Source: Actinophytocola sp044466355 | GTDB taxonomy: Bacteria > Actinomycetota > Actinomycetes > Mycobacteriales > Pseudonocardiaceae | Assembly (NCBI RefSeq): GCF_044466355.1 | Contig: NZ_JBITMQ010000007.1 | Span: 124,001 to 188,000 of the forward strand | DNA: 64,000 nucleotides | Reading direction: 5' to 3' | Part shown: in pieces, positions 35,495 to 44,393 of the stretch | Layout: each line of letters starts with the position of its first letter | Numbering within the stretch: position 1 is the stretch's first letter | Notes under the pieces: model-generated | The model's input: only the letters and a program-made list of their open reading frames with translations | Told to the model about the DNA's origin: nothing | Databases searched by the model: none | Program-made: the position numbers and the translations under genes

Positions 35495-37294
35495 TCAGGA
35501 GTAAAGCGCGTCGACCTCGTTCGAGAAGTCCTTCATGATGATGTTCCGCTTGAGCTTCAGCGACGGGGTCAGATAACCGTTCTCCGGATTGAACTCGGTG
35601 TCGAGAATCCGGAACTTCCGGACCGACTCGGCTTTCGACACGGCGAGGTTTCCCTCGTCGACGGCCTTCTGGATCTCCGCGTGCAGCTCGGGGTCGTCGA
35701 TCAGGTCGCCGACCGAGGCCTGCTCGTCCTTGCCCGCGGTCGTCTTCCAGTAACCGAAGTACTCCTGGTCGATCGTGATCAGCGCGGCGATGTACTTCTG
35801 CCCGTCGCCGACCACCAGCGCCTGCCCGACCAGCGGGTGCGCGGCGATGCGGTCCTCGATCACCGACGGCGCGACGTTCTTGCCGCCGCTCGTGACGAGG
35901 ATTTCCTTTTTCCGGCCCGTGATCTTCAGGAATCCGTCGTCGTCGAGCTCACCGAGGTCGCCGGTGGCGAACCAGCCGTCGTCGTCGATGGACTCGCTCG
36001 TCGCGGTCTCGTTCTGCCAGTACCGCGTGAAAACACCGTCGCCGCGCAGCTGGATCTCGCCGTCGTCGGTGATCCGCACGGCCGTGCCCGGCAGCGGCCG
36101 CCCGACCGTGCCCGGCTTCGCGCCGAACGGCGAGTTCACGAACGACGCCGCGGTCGACTCGGTGAGCCCGTAGCCCTCGAACACGGTGATGCCGACGCCG
36201 CGGAAGAAGTGCGTGAGCCGCAGGCCCAGCGCGGCGCCGCCGGAGATCGCGTACTTGACCTGCCCGCCGAGCGCGGCCCGCAGCTTCGAGTACACGAGCC
36301 GGTCGAACACGGCGTGCTTGATCTTCAGGCCCAGCCCGGCCTTGCCGTCCGCCTCGCTGTAGGCGATCGCGGTGGCCGCGGCCGCGTCGAAGATCTTGCC
36401 CTTGCCGCCGGCGTGCGCCTTCTGCCGCGCACCGTTGTAGACCTTCTCCAGCACGTACGGCACCGACAGGATGAACGTCGGCTTGAACGCGGCCAGGTTG
36501 TCGGTCAGCGTCTTCACGTCCGCCCAGTGGCCGAGCGTCGCGCGCGCGATCACGGCACCGACCTCGACCATCCGCCCGAACACGTGCGCGAGCGGCAGGA
36601 ACAGCAGCGTGGACGGGTTGTCGACGGACCCGTCGCCCTTGAACAGCGCGGCGAGGTACTCGACGGCGTTGTTGCAGGACGCGAACAGGTTGCGGTGCGT
36701 CAGCGCGACGCCTTTGGGCTTGCCGGTGGTGCCGGACGTGTAGATCAGCGTCGCCAGGTCGTCGACCGCGACGGCTTCCCTGCGCTCCTTGACCGCGGTG
36801 TCCGAGACGTCCTTGCCCGCCTCGACCAGCGTCTCGACCGCCTTGTCGTCGATCCGCCAGACGTGCGTGAGCGCGGGGAGCTTCTCGCGCACCCCCTCGA
36901 CCCGCTGCGCCAGCGCCGCGTTCTCCGCGACCACGGCGACCGCGCCCGAGTCGGACATGATCCACTCGATCTGCTCGGCAGAGGAGGTGACGTAGATCGG
37001 CACCGACGCCGCGCCCGCCGCCCAGACGGCGAAGTCGAACAGCGTCCACTCGTAGCAGTTCGCGGACAGGATCCCGACCCTGTCACCGGGGTTGACACCC
37101 GACGCGATCAGGCCCTTCGCGACCTCGACGACCTCGCTCGCGAACTGCGCGGCGGTGACGTCCCGCCAGGCGCCGCCGACCTTGCGGCGGAAGGACACCG
37201 CGTTGGGGGCCTCGTCGGCGTTGGTGAACACCACGTCGGCCAGGCCACCGCTGTCCGGCACGGTCACCAACGGGGGGACAGCGAGTTCGCGCAT
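35495..37294 (-). CDS. Long-chain acyl-CoA synthetase (FadD15-like)
   Basis: The 599-residue AMP-forming ligase has the motif TLIYTSGTTGKPKGVALTHR, FEGYGLTESTAASFVNSPFG, GWFATGDLGELDDDGFLKIT and the C-terminal KNVAPSVIEDRIAAHPLV. The size and motifs fit the AMP-dependent long-chain FadD15 group, which loads fatty acids onto CoA for lipid synthesis or degradation. ATG 37294 gives the usual N-terminus. It is a monocistronic unit; a strong hairpin at 37385-37425 separates it from the M14 peptidase gene upstream. Confidence 0.92.
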   Translation of the reverse strand: MRELAVPPLVTVPDSGGLADVVFTNADEAPNAVSFRRKVGGAWRDVTAAQFASEVVEVAKGLIASGVNPGDRVGILSANCYEWTLFDFAVWAAGAASVPIYVTSSAEQIEWIMSDSGAVAVVAENAALAQRVEGVREKLPALTHVWRIDDKAVETLVEAGKDVSDTAVKERREAVAVDDLATLIYTSGTTGKPKGVALTHRNLFASCNNAVEYLAALFKGDGSVDNPSTLLFLPLAHVFGRMVEVGAVIARATLGHWADVKTLTDNLAAFKPTFILSVPYVLEKVYNGARQKAHAGGKGKIFDAAAATAIAYSEADGKAGLGLKIKHAVFDRLVYSKLRAALGGQVKYAISGGAALGLRLTHFFRGVGITVFEGYGLTESTAASFVNSPFGAKPGTVGRPLPGTAVRITDDGEIQLRGDGVFTRYWQNETATSESIDDDGWFATGDLGELDDDGFLKITGRKKEILVTSGGKNVAPSVIEDRIAAHPLVGQALVVGDGQKYIAALITIDQEYFGYWKTTAGKDEQASVGDLIDDPELHAEIQKAVDEGNLAVSKAESVRKFRILDTEFNPENGYLTPSLKLKRNIIMKDFSNEVDALYS

Positions 37295-37384
37295 GGTCTG
37301 CTCCTCGGTACGAACACAGTGCGCCGCCCCGTCACCAGCGACGCTACCTCACAGTAACTTGGAGTATCTTGCCCCCGCACGCGG

Positions 37385-37425
37385 CTGAGGGCCACCCCCG
37401 GATGATCTCCGGAGGTGGCCCTCAG
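37385..37425 (-). terminator. Terminator after the M14 carboxypeptidase gene
   Basis: 12-bp inverted repeat CTGAGGGCCACC / GGTGGCCCTCAG with an inner CCGG/CCGG pairing, 35 bases beyond the stop of the minus-strand M14 gene. Confidence 0.88.
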
Positions 37426-37459
37426 TACATCGGACCGGTCGGACCAGCGGTTCAGGGCG

Positions 37460-39106
37460 TCAGAAGGTCAGCCGCCACAGGTCGATGTAGCCGGTGTCGT
37501 AGCGGTACAGGTCGCGGACCTGCAGGCGCCACGTGCCGTTCGCGACCTCGCTGGACGCGTTCACCGAGTAGGTGGCGAGCACGTTGTCGCCCGAGTCGCC
37601 CGAGACACTCTTCAACCGGTAGGCCGTGCCGTCCGGCGCGATCAGGTCGATCTGCAGGTCACCCCGGTAGGTGTGCTTGATGTCGACGTGCACCTGCAGG
37701 TCCGACGGCGCGTTGCCGCTGACCCCGGTGACCGCGATCGAGCTGGACACCGCGGCGCCCGCGTCCGGGATGTTGACGTTGGTCGGGTTCTCGAACGACG
37801 GCCCCGTCGGCGGCGGCGTCGTCCCGTCGCAGGTCGCGCCGATCACGCGCGGCGGGCAGTCCGAGTAGTCGAGCAGCGTCAGCACGGCGTTGCGGTTGCG
37901 CGACGTCTCCCGGCCGATCACCTCGTCGGGCGGGTAGAAGCCGGACAGGCCGCCGCCGCTTGAGGGGTACATCTCGAACGTGTACGCGTAGATCTTGTGG
38001 GCGCCCCACAGCCAGTCGTCGATGGAGCCGTCCGTGATGTACAGGTCGGAGGCCTGCTCCGGCGTGTAGCCGTTGGTCTGCGCCATCTGGCGGCCCAGCG
38101 TGGAGAAGACCTGGTAGTCCTCGGCCGTCATGCCGGGCGCGGTGTTGCTGTAGGTGTAGCCGTACGGCCACAGCACCAGCTCGCTGTAGGTGTGGAAGTC
38201 GATGTTGGTCTTGATCTGCTGCACACCGCCGACCACGCGGCTGTTCACGAAGTTGATGACGTTGCGCACCTCGGGCGCCGACCCGGCCGACGAGCCGCGG
38301 TAGGTCTCGCTGGAGGTGCTGCCGGACGAGCCGCCGCAGCAGCCCCACTGGTAGGGCCAGTTGCGGTTCAGGTCGGTGCCGACGTACGAGCTGCCCGAGT
38401 TCGGCTGCCGGTTCTTCCGCCAGCCCGAGTACGAGCCGGTGCGGATGTCCCACTCGCCGCCGTCCGGGTTCAGGTCGGGGATGATCCAGATCTCCCGCGA
38501 GTTGACCAGGTTCGTGACGCGGCTGTCGGAGCCGTACTTGTCGGTGAACTCGGACAGGATGTAGAGCGCCATCTCGACCGTGAGGTGCTCACGGGCGTGC
38601 TGGTGGGCGGTGAAGAGGACTTCCGGTTCGTTCTCGTCGGTGGCGGCGTTGTCGGAGATCTTCAACGCGACCATCTGCCGGCCCTCGTACGAGTTGCCGA
38701 TCGCGACCCGGCTGAGGATGTTCGGGTGGTCCGCGACGGCCTGGTTGATGACGGCCGTCATCTCGGAGTAGTTGTGGTAGTTGGAGTCGGCGGACGGGAA
38801 GTCCAGTGGGGTCGCGTCGTGTGAGTGGGCGAGGCTGTCCTCCTTCTGGGGACGCAGCCCGAGCTTCTCGATGGCGGCGACCTCGTCGGCCGTGGCGGTG
38901 ATGTTCAGCCCGCCGTGCTCGAAGGAGTTGATGACGGCCCCGGTGGCCGCGATCTGGTTCCGTACGTCGGAGGTCTTGACCCCGTCGACGAAGTACTCGG
39001 CGGAGTCCCGGCCCTGTGGGTCGGACGTCGCGTTGCTGGTCGTGGACAGAACGAGGGTCAGGGCGGCGAGCGCCCCGACCACCATGGACGGGCGTGTGAG
39101 TCTCAC
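37460..39106 (-). CDS. Secreted zinc carboxypeptidase (M14) with P-domain
   Basis: The 548-residue secreted metallocarboxypeptidase has a signal peptide (MVVGALAALTLVLSTTSNAT), a propeptide-like region, an M14 catalytic domain (about 115-425) and a C-terminal proprotein-convertase P/Homo-B domain (about 450-548: GNAPSDLQVHVDIKHTYRGD, LWRLTF end). The zinc site is FTAHQHAREHLTVE (HxxE) plus His in NIDFHTYSELVLWPYGYT, and the catalytic Glu is in TFEMYPSS. GTG 39106 follows GGGAGGAA; the open frame to 39367 is not coding. It trims C-terminal residues from extracellular proteins. Confidence 0.92.
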   Translation of the reverse strand: MRLTRPSMVVGALAALTLVLSTTSNATSDPQGRDSAEYFVDGVKTSDVRNQIAATGAVINSFEHGGLNITATADEVAAIEKLGLRPQKEDSLAHSHDATPLDFPSADSNYHNYSEMTAVINQAVADHPNILSRVAIGNSYEGRQMVALKISDNAATDENEPEVLFTAHQHAREHLTVEMALYILSEFTDKYGSDSRVTNLVNSREIWIIPDLNPDGGEWDIRTGSYSGWRKNRQPNSGSSYVGTDLNRNWPYQWGCCGGSSGSTSSETYRGSSAGSAPEVRNVINFVNSRVVGGVQQIKTNIDFHTYSELVLWPYGYTYSNTAPGMTAEDYQVFSTLGRQMAQTNGYTPEQASDLYITDGSIDDWLWGAHKIYAYTFEMYPSSGGGLSGFYPPDEVIGRETSRNRNAVLTLLDYSDCPPRVIGATCDGTTPPPTGPSFENPTNVNIPDAGAAVSSSIAVTGVSGNAPSDLQVHVDIKHTYRGDLQIDLIAPDGTAYRLKSVSGDSGDNVLATYSVNASSEVANGTWRLQVRDLYRYDTGYIDLWRLTF

Positions 39107-39359
39107 GCGTTCCTCCCGCAGGGGACGCCGGTGTGGTGGCCGGCGCTGGAGGGTGGTGTTCAGTTGTGTGGCGCGCACCGGCCGAACCCCTCGCGGGGTG
39201 CCCTCACGGTCAGCGAACGCCCGATAGCTGATGGTTCCCTTGGCAAGCCCGCCTTCACAAGGGGGTCGCCTTCCCAGTTCACAGTCATACGGGCGGCCTC
39301 CGGCCCCCGGATTCCAGCGTAGGCGGCAGCACCGACGATCCCGGGCGGTCGAAGCGGAG

Positions 39360-39432
39360 TTGTCCACAGCACGCCCGGTTGTCCACAGTCCGGGCCTCGG
39401 ACGCCGGCGATGTCAGCCCTGTCCGGTAGCGT
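39360..39432 (+). promoter_or_regulatory. Paired DnaA boxes plus promoter-like motif (copy C)
   Basis: TTGTCCACA at 39360-39368 and 39379-39387 (19-bp register) is followed 24 bp later by TGTCAG. GGTAGCGTGG starts at 39425, the same 37-bp offset seen for GGTAGACTGG in copy A. The 60-bp core downstream is not conserved here. It lies in the 353-bp gap 39107-39459, which otherwise holds the M14 promoter/leader and no gene. The orientation is again toward the 3' end of a converging gene. Confidence 0.6.
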
Positions 39433-39459
39433 GGTTCGAGGGGGCCGGAGGCCGCCCGG

Positions 39460-41013
39460 CTACCGCAGCCGGGCCTTCTTCATCAACCGCAGCGACGCCG
39501 CCATGAACCGCGCATAAGCCTTGTGCGGCAACCACTTCGGCGGCGTCAGCACGTCGAACCGCTGCGTCGCCACGGACTGCACCTCCGTGTACCGCAGCAA
39601 CCCCTCCGCGCCGTGCCGCCGCCCCAGCCCCGACCTGCCCATGCCGCCCATCGGCGCGTCCGTCGACCCGAACGCCGCCGCGTACCCGTCGTTCACGTTC
39701 ACCGTGCCCGTCCGCAGCCGCGCAGCGACCTGCCTGGCGCGCACCGGATCACGGCTGTACACACTCGCGTTCAACCCGTAGTCGGTGTCGTTCGCGAGCG
39801 CGACCGCCTCGTCCTCGGTCGCGTACGGGTACAGCGTCACCACCGGCCCGAACGTCTCCGACGCGTGGCACAGCATGTCCGGCGTGACGTCCGTCAGCAC
39901 CGTCGGCTCGTAGAAGAACGGCCCCAGGTCCGGCCGCGGCCGCCCGCCCGTCAGCACCGTCGCGCCCTTCGACCGTGCGTCGTCCACGTGCTCCGACACC
40001 GTCTTCAGCGCGCGCTGCGACGTCAGCGACCCGACGTCGACCCCGTAGCGGTACCCCGCCGCCTGGCGCAGCTGCCCGACCGCGGTCACGAACGCGTCCG
40101 CGAACCGGTCGAAGATCGCGTCCGGCACGTAGATCCGTTCCAGCGAAAGGCACAGCTGACCGGAGTTTGCGAAACACCCGCGCACCGCCGACCGCGCCGT
40201 CGCCTCGATGTTCGCGTCGTCCAGCACGATCATCGGGTTCTTGCCGCCGAGCTCCAGCGAGCACCCGATCAGCCGCTCGCCGGCCCGTGCCGCGATCAGC
40301 GCGCCGGTGCGCGTCGAACCCGTGAACCCGATGTAGTCACAGGTGTCCACCACCGCGCCACCGATCGTGGGACCGTCGCCCAGCACCACCTGCAGCAGGT
40401 CCGCGGGCAGCCCCGCCCGGTACAGCAGGTCGGCGCCGAACAGCGGGCTCAGCGCGGTCTGGCTGTCCGGCTTCAGCACCACCCCGTTGCCCGCGATCAG
40501 CGCCGGGATCAGGTCGCCGAGCGCCAGCGCGAACGGGTAGTTCCACGGCGAGATGATGCCGACGACACCCTTGGGCTGCCGCAGCTCTGTGACCCCGATG
40601 GCGCCCGGCATGAGGCCCGCCCTTTTCTTGGGGCGCAACAGTTTCCGTGCGGTGCGCAGGTAGTAGCTCGTCACCAGCGCCGGCTCGCACAGCTCCTCGA
40701 ACGCGTCGCGGCGCGCCTTGCCCGTCTCGCCTTGCAGCAGGTCGACGACGGTTTCGCGGTCCTTGAGCAGCAGTTGGTGGAACCGGTGGAACACCGCCAG
40801 CCGCTCGTCGACCGGCCGCTCCGCCCACGCCTGCCGCGCCCGCGCCGCGCGTTCGTACGCGGTCCGCACGTCGGCGACCGCCGACGCGGGCAGCAGCGCC
40901 AGCTCACCGCCGGTGAACACCTCCGTCGACGTGTAGGCGTCCGAAGTGGACGCACAGACGCGGCCGCGGAGCGTGTCGAGGAGAGCGTCGGTCAGCGCGG
41001 GTGGGCGGCTCAT
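39460..41013 (-). CDS. Succinate-semialdehyde/aldehyde dehydrogenase
   Basis: The 517-residue NAD(P)-dependent aldehyde dehydrogenase has the active-site Cys in GQLCLSLERIYV, the catalytic Glu in LELGGKNPMIVLD, and the cofactor and glycine motif FTGSTRTGALIA. The N-terminal extension and overall sequence resemble actinobacterial GabD2-type succinic-semialdehyde dehydrogenases. The stop of the SDR gene downstream overlaps its start (ATGA at 41010-41013), but here the dehydrogenase is the distal gene of the pair. The substrate is tentative. Confidence 0.9.
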   Translation of the reverse strand: MSRPPALTDALLDTLRGRVCASTSDAYTSTEVFTGGELALLPASAVADVRTAYERAARARQAWAERPVDERLAVFHRFHQLLLKDRETVVDLLQGETGKARRDAFEELCEPALVTSYYLRTARKLLRPKKRAGLMPGAIGVTELRQPKGVVGIISPWNYPFALALGDLIPALIAGNGVVLKPDSQTALSPLFGADLLYRAGLPADLLQVVLGDGPTIGGAVVDTCDYIGFTGSTRTGALIAARAGERLIGCSLELGGKNPMIVLDDANIEATARSAVRGCFANSGQLCLSLERIYVPDAIFDRFADAFVTAVGQLRQAAGYRYGVDVGSLTSQRALKTVSEHVDDARSKGATVLTGGRPRPDLGPFFYEPTVLTDVTPDMLCHASETFGPVVTLYPYATEDEAVALANDTDYGLNASVYSRDPVRARQVAARLRTGTVNVNDGYAAAFGSTDAPMGGMGRSGLGRRHGAEGLLRYTEVQSVATQRFDVLTPPKWLPHKAYARFMAASLRLMKKARLR

Positions 41014-41876
41014 CCGCTGATCTCCCGGTCGGTCGCCGGGGCGCTCGCGGCGGCACGGGCCTCGTACGCGCGCCGCGCCTCCGGTGACGCTCCGAGCAGA
41101 ACCTGGTCACCCTTGAGTGTTCGGGACACCCATTCGGCGGCCGCGCGGGGGAGCAGGCGCGTGAAGCGGAACGTGGCGTCGAGCGACTTCGGCACGAACA
41201 CGTCGAACCTGGGGTGCCGCAAGGTCCTCACGATCGCCTCGGCGACCTCCGACGCCTCGACCGACTTGACGAACCGCGCGTCGGTCAAACCCGACGCCAG
41301 CTCGGTACGCACGATCGCGGGCATCACGACGGAGATCTCGACGCCGGAGCCGCGCAGCTCGGCGCGGACCGCCTCGGACAGCCCGACGACGCCGTGCTTG
41401 GTCGCGCAGTACGTCGCGCCTCCGGGGAAACCGGCCTTGCCGGCGGCCGAGGCGATGTTGACGATGTGCCCGGTGCGCCGGGGCCGCATCCGGCGGACTG
41501 CCTCGCGGGTGCCGTGGATGACGGCGTGCAGGTTGATCGCGAGCTGGTGCGCGGTGGTGCGGTCGTCCTCGTCCTCGAACGGGCCGAGCGCCATGATCCC
41601 CGCGTTGTTGATCAGCACGTCGATGGGCCCGAGCTGCTTCTCGACGTCGTCGAGGAACCGCGAGAACCCGTCGCGGTCGGTCACGTCGAGCGGCAGTGCG
41701 ACGGCGTCCCCGCCGATCTCGTCCGCGGTCCCCTTGGCGACGTCGAGATCAAGGTCACCGATGGCGACGGACGCCCCGGCGCGGACCAGCGCGGAGGCCG
41801 TGGCAGCCCCGATCCCGCGCCCGCCCCCGGTGACCACGACAACCTTCCCGGCCAGTGAACGAGGACGCCGCGTCAT
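41010..41876 (-). CDS. Short-chain dehydrogenase/reductase
   Basis: The 288-residue classical SDR has the cofactor motif VVTGGGRGIGAATA, NNAGIM, an active-site Ser in NIASAAGKAG and catalytic Tyr/Lys in YCATKHGVVG, all intact. ATG 41876 follows TCGGGAG; MSGVL at 41891 is possible. The C-terminal tail of about 60 residues beyond the fold (FTRLLPRAAAEWVSRTLKGD) is seen in mycobacterial short-chain dehydrogenases acting on lipids. It is first gene of a two-gene unit with the aldehyde dehydrogenase. Confidence 0.92.
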   Translation of the reverse strand: MTRRPRSLAGKVVVVTGGGRGIGAATASALVRAGASVAIGDLDLDVAKGTADEIGGDAVALPLDVTDRDGFSRFLDDVEKQLGPIDVLINNAGIMALGPFEDEDDRTTAHQLAINLHAVIHGTREAVRRMRPRRTGHIVNIASAAGKAGFPGGATYCATKHGVVGLSEAVRAELRGSGVEISVVMPAIVRTELASGLTDARFVKSVEASEVAEAIVRTLRHPRFDVFVPKSLDATFRFTRLLPRAAAEWVSRTLKGDQVLLGASPEARRAYEARAAASAPATDREISG

Positions 41877-41935
41877 CAAAACTCCCGACATACAATCCAG
41901 CAGGAATGTTTCCCCGAGCATCCCAGCCCCCCAAC

Positions 41936-42040
41936 AACAACGCAAGACCACCGCGAGTCGCGCGCCCAGACATAGCGAGTCGCGCGCCCAGTCACCGCGA
42001 GTCGCGCGCTCGTGCACACCGAGTTGGTCGTTTCGTGCAG
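41936..42040. repeat. Palindromic extragenic element, copy 4, left half
   Basis: Three GCGAGTCGCGCGC units (41953-42010) are followed by the left hairpin arm CGAGTTGGTCGTTTCGTGCA (42020-42039). The complementary arm is not nearby; it lies at 43035-43054, beyond the DUF559 gene. DnaA boxes begin right after this arm. Confidence 0.75.
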
Positions 42041-42068
42041 TTATCCACAGCCGGGTGAGTTGTCCACA
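42041..42068 (+). promoter_or_regulatory. Paired DnaA boxes in front of the DUF559 gene (copy D)
   Basis: TTATCCACA (42041-42049) and TTGTCCACA (42060-42068) keep the 19-bp register of the other three pairs. They end 33 bases before the chosen ATG, so they lie in the promoter or leader. TGTCGG follows 25 bases later, as in copies A-C. Confidence 0.65.
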
Positions 42069-42101
42069 GATGCGGGTCGGCCGCCGGTCGATTGTCGGAG
42101 C

Positions 42102-43022
42102 ATGCGTCACGGTGTGGACGTGAACGTTCCATCGCCGGGTCTCCACGGTGCTCACCGCGTGACAGACCTACGTCGTGACCTGGGCCGATACCGGCTCGAA
42201 GCGCTGATCGGAGAGGGTCGTCTCGTACGTGTCACCCGGCACGTGCTCGTCGACCGCGACCGCCAGCTGGACCTGTGGACACGCGCCGCGGCGGCCCTGC
42301 TCGTGGCAGGGCGCGGTGCGCTGCTCAACAACTACACCGCGGCCGCGCTGTTGGGGTGCGAGGCGGCCGACCGCGGACAGGTCCACGTGATGGTCAACTA
42401 CCACCGACGTCTGTCGAGGATGCGGGGAGTGGTCGTGCACAACGGCTCGTTCGACGAACGGGAGGTCGTCGAACTGAGCGGACTGCGGGTGCTGGCGCTG
42501 GAGAGCACCATGGCGGAGCTGCTCTGCCGTGCGCCTCGTCGTGATGCCATCGCCTGCCTGGACCAGGCGATCGCGCTGACCCCGCTGGACCTGCGGAACG
42601 AGTTCTGTGACGAAGTCCGGCACCGCATCGTCCGCCGGCCCGATCCGCGTGGCTGCCGCCGGTCGCAGGTCCTGCTGGACCTCGCGACCGGGCTGGCCGA
42701 GTCACCTGCGGAGAGTTGGCTGTTGCTCGCCCTGTTCGACGCGGGGTTTCCGGTGCCCGCACAGCAGGTGCCGGTGCTGGACCTGAGCGGAAGAGAGCGT
42801 TACCGGCTCGACTTCGCGTGGGACGAGCCGCGCATCGCGATCGAGTACGACGGTCACGCGGCGCACGCGGACCGGGTCGCGCGGGACCTCGCGCGCGACG
42901 AGGACCTGCGGCGTCGTGGGTGGACGGTCATCCACGCGAACGCCGATGACATCAGGGACCCGTCCCGGCTGCACGCCGCTGTCTGGAACGCGTTCTGGCG
43001 GCGGCGCTTCTTCGCGGCGTGA
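42102..43022 (+). CDS. AbiEi-like N-terminus plus DUF559 nuclease-fold protein
   Basis: The 306-residue protein has an N-terminal winged-helix-like region (RRDLGRYRLEALIGEGRLVR) as in AbiEi-type antitoxin-domain proteins. The C-terminal DUF559 domain (about 200-300) carries RYRLDFAWDEPRIAIEYDG followed by RDLARDEDLRRRGWTVIHA, the PD-(D/E)XK arrangement related to Vsr-type nucleases. The function is unproven. The frame is open to 42012, but that would translate the DnaA boxes and repeat; ATG 42102 is preferred. The gene sits precisely between the two halves of a palindromic repeat. A toxin partner is not evident. Confidence 0.75.
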   Translation: MRHGVDVNVPSPGLHGAHRVTDLRRDLGRYRLEALIGEGRLVRVTRHVLVDRDRQLDLWTRAAAALLVAGRGALLNNYTAAALLGCEAADRGQVHVMVNYHRRLSRMRGVVVHNGSFDEREVVELSGLRVLALESTMAELLCRAPRRDAIACLDQAIALTPLDLRNEFCDEVRHRIVRRPDPRGCRRSQVLLDLATGLAESPAESWLLLALFDAGFPVPAQQVPVLDLSGRERYRLDFAWDEPRIAIEYDGHAAHADRVARDLARDEDLRRRGWTVIHANADDIRDPSRLHAAVWNAFWRRRFFAA

Positions 43023-43023
43023 C

Positions 43024-43103
43024 AGCCGGGAATGTGCACGAACCTGACAACTCGTTGTGCCTGGGGGCGCGACTCGCGGTGTCTGGGGGCGCGACTCGCG
43101 GGG
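43024..43103. repeat. Palindromic extragenic element, copy 4, right half
   Basis: The right arm TGCACGAACCTGACAACTCG (43035-43054) pairs with 42020-42039 at 16 of 20 positions. Two inverted GCGCGACTCGCGG units follow, up to the stop of the small membrane protein gene. Together with the left half it is a complete element with about 1 kb in its loop. Confidence 0.75.
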
Positions 43104-43262
43104 TTAGGCACGGGTCAGCAGGTCGGTGCTCAGGCGTTCCATGTCGCGGTTCTGAACGTCGGTGCTGCCGTGCAGATGGGGGTGTTCGGGGGTGTGGCGG
43201 TTGTTGCGTTCGAGGCCGATGACGACGAGGGCGACGATGACGGTGATGACCAGAAGTTCCAT
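43104..43262 (-). CDS. Small single-pass membrane protein
   Basis: The 52-residue protein has one N-terminal transmembrane helix (MELLVITVIVALVVIGLERN) and a charged, His-containing tail (NRHTPEHPHLHGSTDVQN). It is too short for a confident family. It is divergent from the GlxA-type regulator gene across 86 bp containing palindromes, which supports a real, regulated gene. Its stop abuts repeat element 4. The frame is open upstream to 43391, but that part lies in the divergent gene. Confidence 0.6.
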   Translation of the reverse strand: MELLVITVIVALVVIGLERNNRHTPEHPHLHGSTDVQNRDMERLSTDLLTRA

Positions 43263-43290
43263 GGCACTAAGTTTGCGCTCGACGTATTGC

Positions 43291-43304
43291 TGCCACCAGT
43301 GGCA
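43291..43304. promoter_or_regulatory. Operator-like palindrome in the divergent promoter
   Basis: Perfect 14-bp palindrome TGCCAC-CA-GTGGCA between the divergent small-protein and GlxA-type genes. A related CTGCCA...TGGCGG lies nearer the regulator start (about 43327-43346). It is a plausible binding site for the adjacent AraC-type regulator. Confidence 0.45.
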
Positions 43305-43348
43305 GAACGGACCTTGTGCGACAAAATCCTGCCATCTACTCTGGCGGC

Positions 43349-44305
43349 ATGCTGAAGACCGTCGCCGCAGTCGTGATCGACAAGGTCGCACCGTTCGAGT
43401 TCGGGGTCGTCTGCGAGGTGTTCGGGATCGACCGGACCGAGGAGGGCGTGCCCGCCTTCGAGTTCCTCGTCTGCGGTGAGCGGCCCGGCGAACCGCTGCC
43501 GACCAGCGTGGGCGCCCAGCTCATCCCCGGTCACGGGCTCGACGCCATCGAGCGGGCCGACCTCGTCGCCGTGCCCGCGGCCACCCTGCGCGACGAGTAC
43601 CCGCCCGCCGTGCTCGCCGCCCTCCGCGAGGCCAACGAGCGGGGCGCCACCCTGTTGTCGGTGTGCAGCGGCGCGTTCGTTCTCGGCGCCGCCGGCCTGC
43701 TCGACGACCGGCACTGCACCACCCACTGGCGGTACGGCAAGCAGCTCCTCGACCGCTTCCCGTCGATCAAGCTCGACCCCGACGTCCTGTTCGTCGACGA
43801 CGGCGACATCATCACCAGCGCGGGCACGGCCGCGGGCATCGACGCGTGCCTGCACCTCGTCCGCCGCGAGCTGGGCTCGAACGTCGCCAACCTGATCGCG
43901 CGCCGCATGGTCGTGCCGCCCCAGCGCGACGGCGGCCAGCGCCAGTACGTCGAGCTGCCGGTCCCCGAGTGCACCGCCGACAGCCTCTCGCCGTTGCTCA
44001 CGTGGATGCTCGACAACCTGCGTACCGACCACACGGTCGCGGAGCTGGCCCGCCAAGCCCGGATGTCCGAGCGCACGTTCGCCCGCCGCTTCGTCGCGGA
44101 GACGGGCACGACGCCGAACAAGTGGCTGACCATGCAGCGCGTGCTGCGGGCGCGGCAGCTCCTCGAGGACACCTCGCTGAGCGTGGAGGAGGTCGCCGAG
44201 GAGTGCGGGTTCGGCTCCGCCGCGCTCATGCGCCACCACTTCAACAAGATCGTGGGCGTCGCGCCGAAGGACTACCGGCGCACGTTCGGCGCCCCGGCCG
44301 TCTGA
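43349..44305 (+). CDS. GlxA-family AraC-type regulator
   Basis: The 318-residue protein joins an N-terminal DJ-1/PfpI-like domain (about 1-175; nucleophile-like Cys in LLSVCSGAFVLGAAGL) to a C-terminal AraC double helix-turn-helix (about 215-315: HTVAELARQARMSERTFARR and LSVEEVAEECGFGSAALMRH). Family members control nitrogen or amine catabolism and carbon use. ATG 43349 gives the proper N-terminus. It probably binds the palindromes in the 86-bp divergent promoter. Confidence 0.92.
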   Translation: MLKTVAAVVIDKVAPFEFGVVCEVFGIDRTEEGVPAFEFLVCGERPGEPLPTSVGAQLIPGHGLDAIERADLVAVPAATLRDEYPPAVLAALREANERGATLLSVCSGAFVLGAAGLLDDRHCTTHWRYGKQLLDRFPSIKLDPDVLFVDDGDIITSAGTAAGIDACLHLVRRELGSNVANLIARRMVVPPQRDGGQRQYVELPVPECTADSLSPLLTWMLDNLRTDHTVAELARQARMSERTFARRFVAETGTTPNKWLTMQRVLRARQLLEDTSLSVEEVAEECGFGSAALMRHHFNKIVGVAPKDYRRTFGAPAV

Positions 44306-44336
44306 GAACCGCTCGAGCGCGGGTCGCGAATCCTGT

Positions 44337-44354
44337 ACCTGACGGGTGTCAGCT
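44337..44354. repeat. ACCTGAC-N4-GTCAGGT palindrome, one mismatch, intergenic
   Basis: ACCTGAC-GGGT-GTCAGCT, nested in a longer GTAC...GTAC inverted repeat 40 bp before the SnoaL-like gene. It is the only copy clearly outside a gene, so it may double as an operator. Confidence 0.55.
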
Positions 44355-44393
44355 TGTACAACTGAAAGGTGAATCCCCAGAAAGGCTGGAACG

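Noticed and set aside
39107..39300. Possible c-di-AMP (ydaO) riboswitch in the M14 peptidase leader
   Set aside because: A CAGCT...GGCGT...TGAC stretch is reminiscent, but the conserved GGGGA-type core could not be found. A covariance-model scan would decide.
42012..42101. Upstream extension of the DUF559 gene from ATG 42012
   Set aside because: It would translate the repeat arm and both DnaA boxes; the family-like sequence begins only after 42102.
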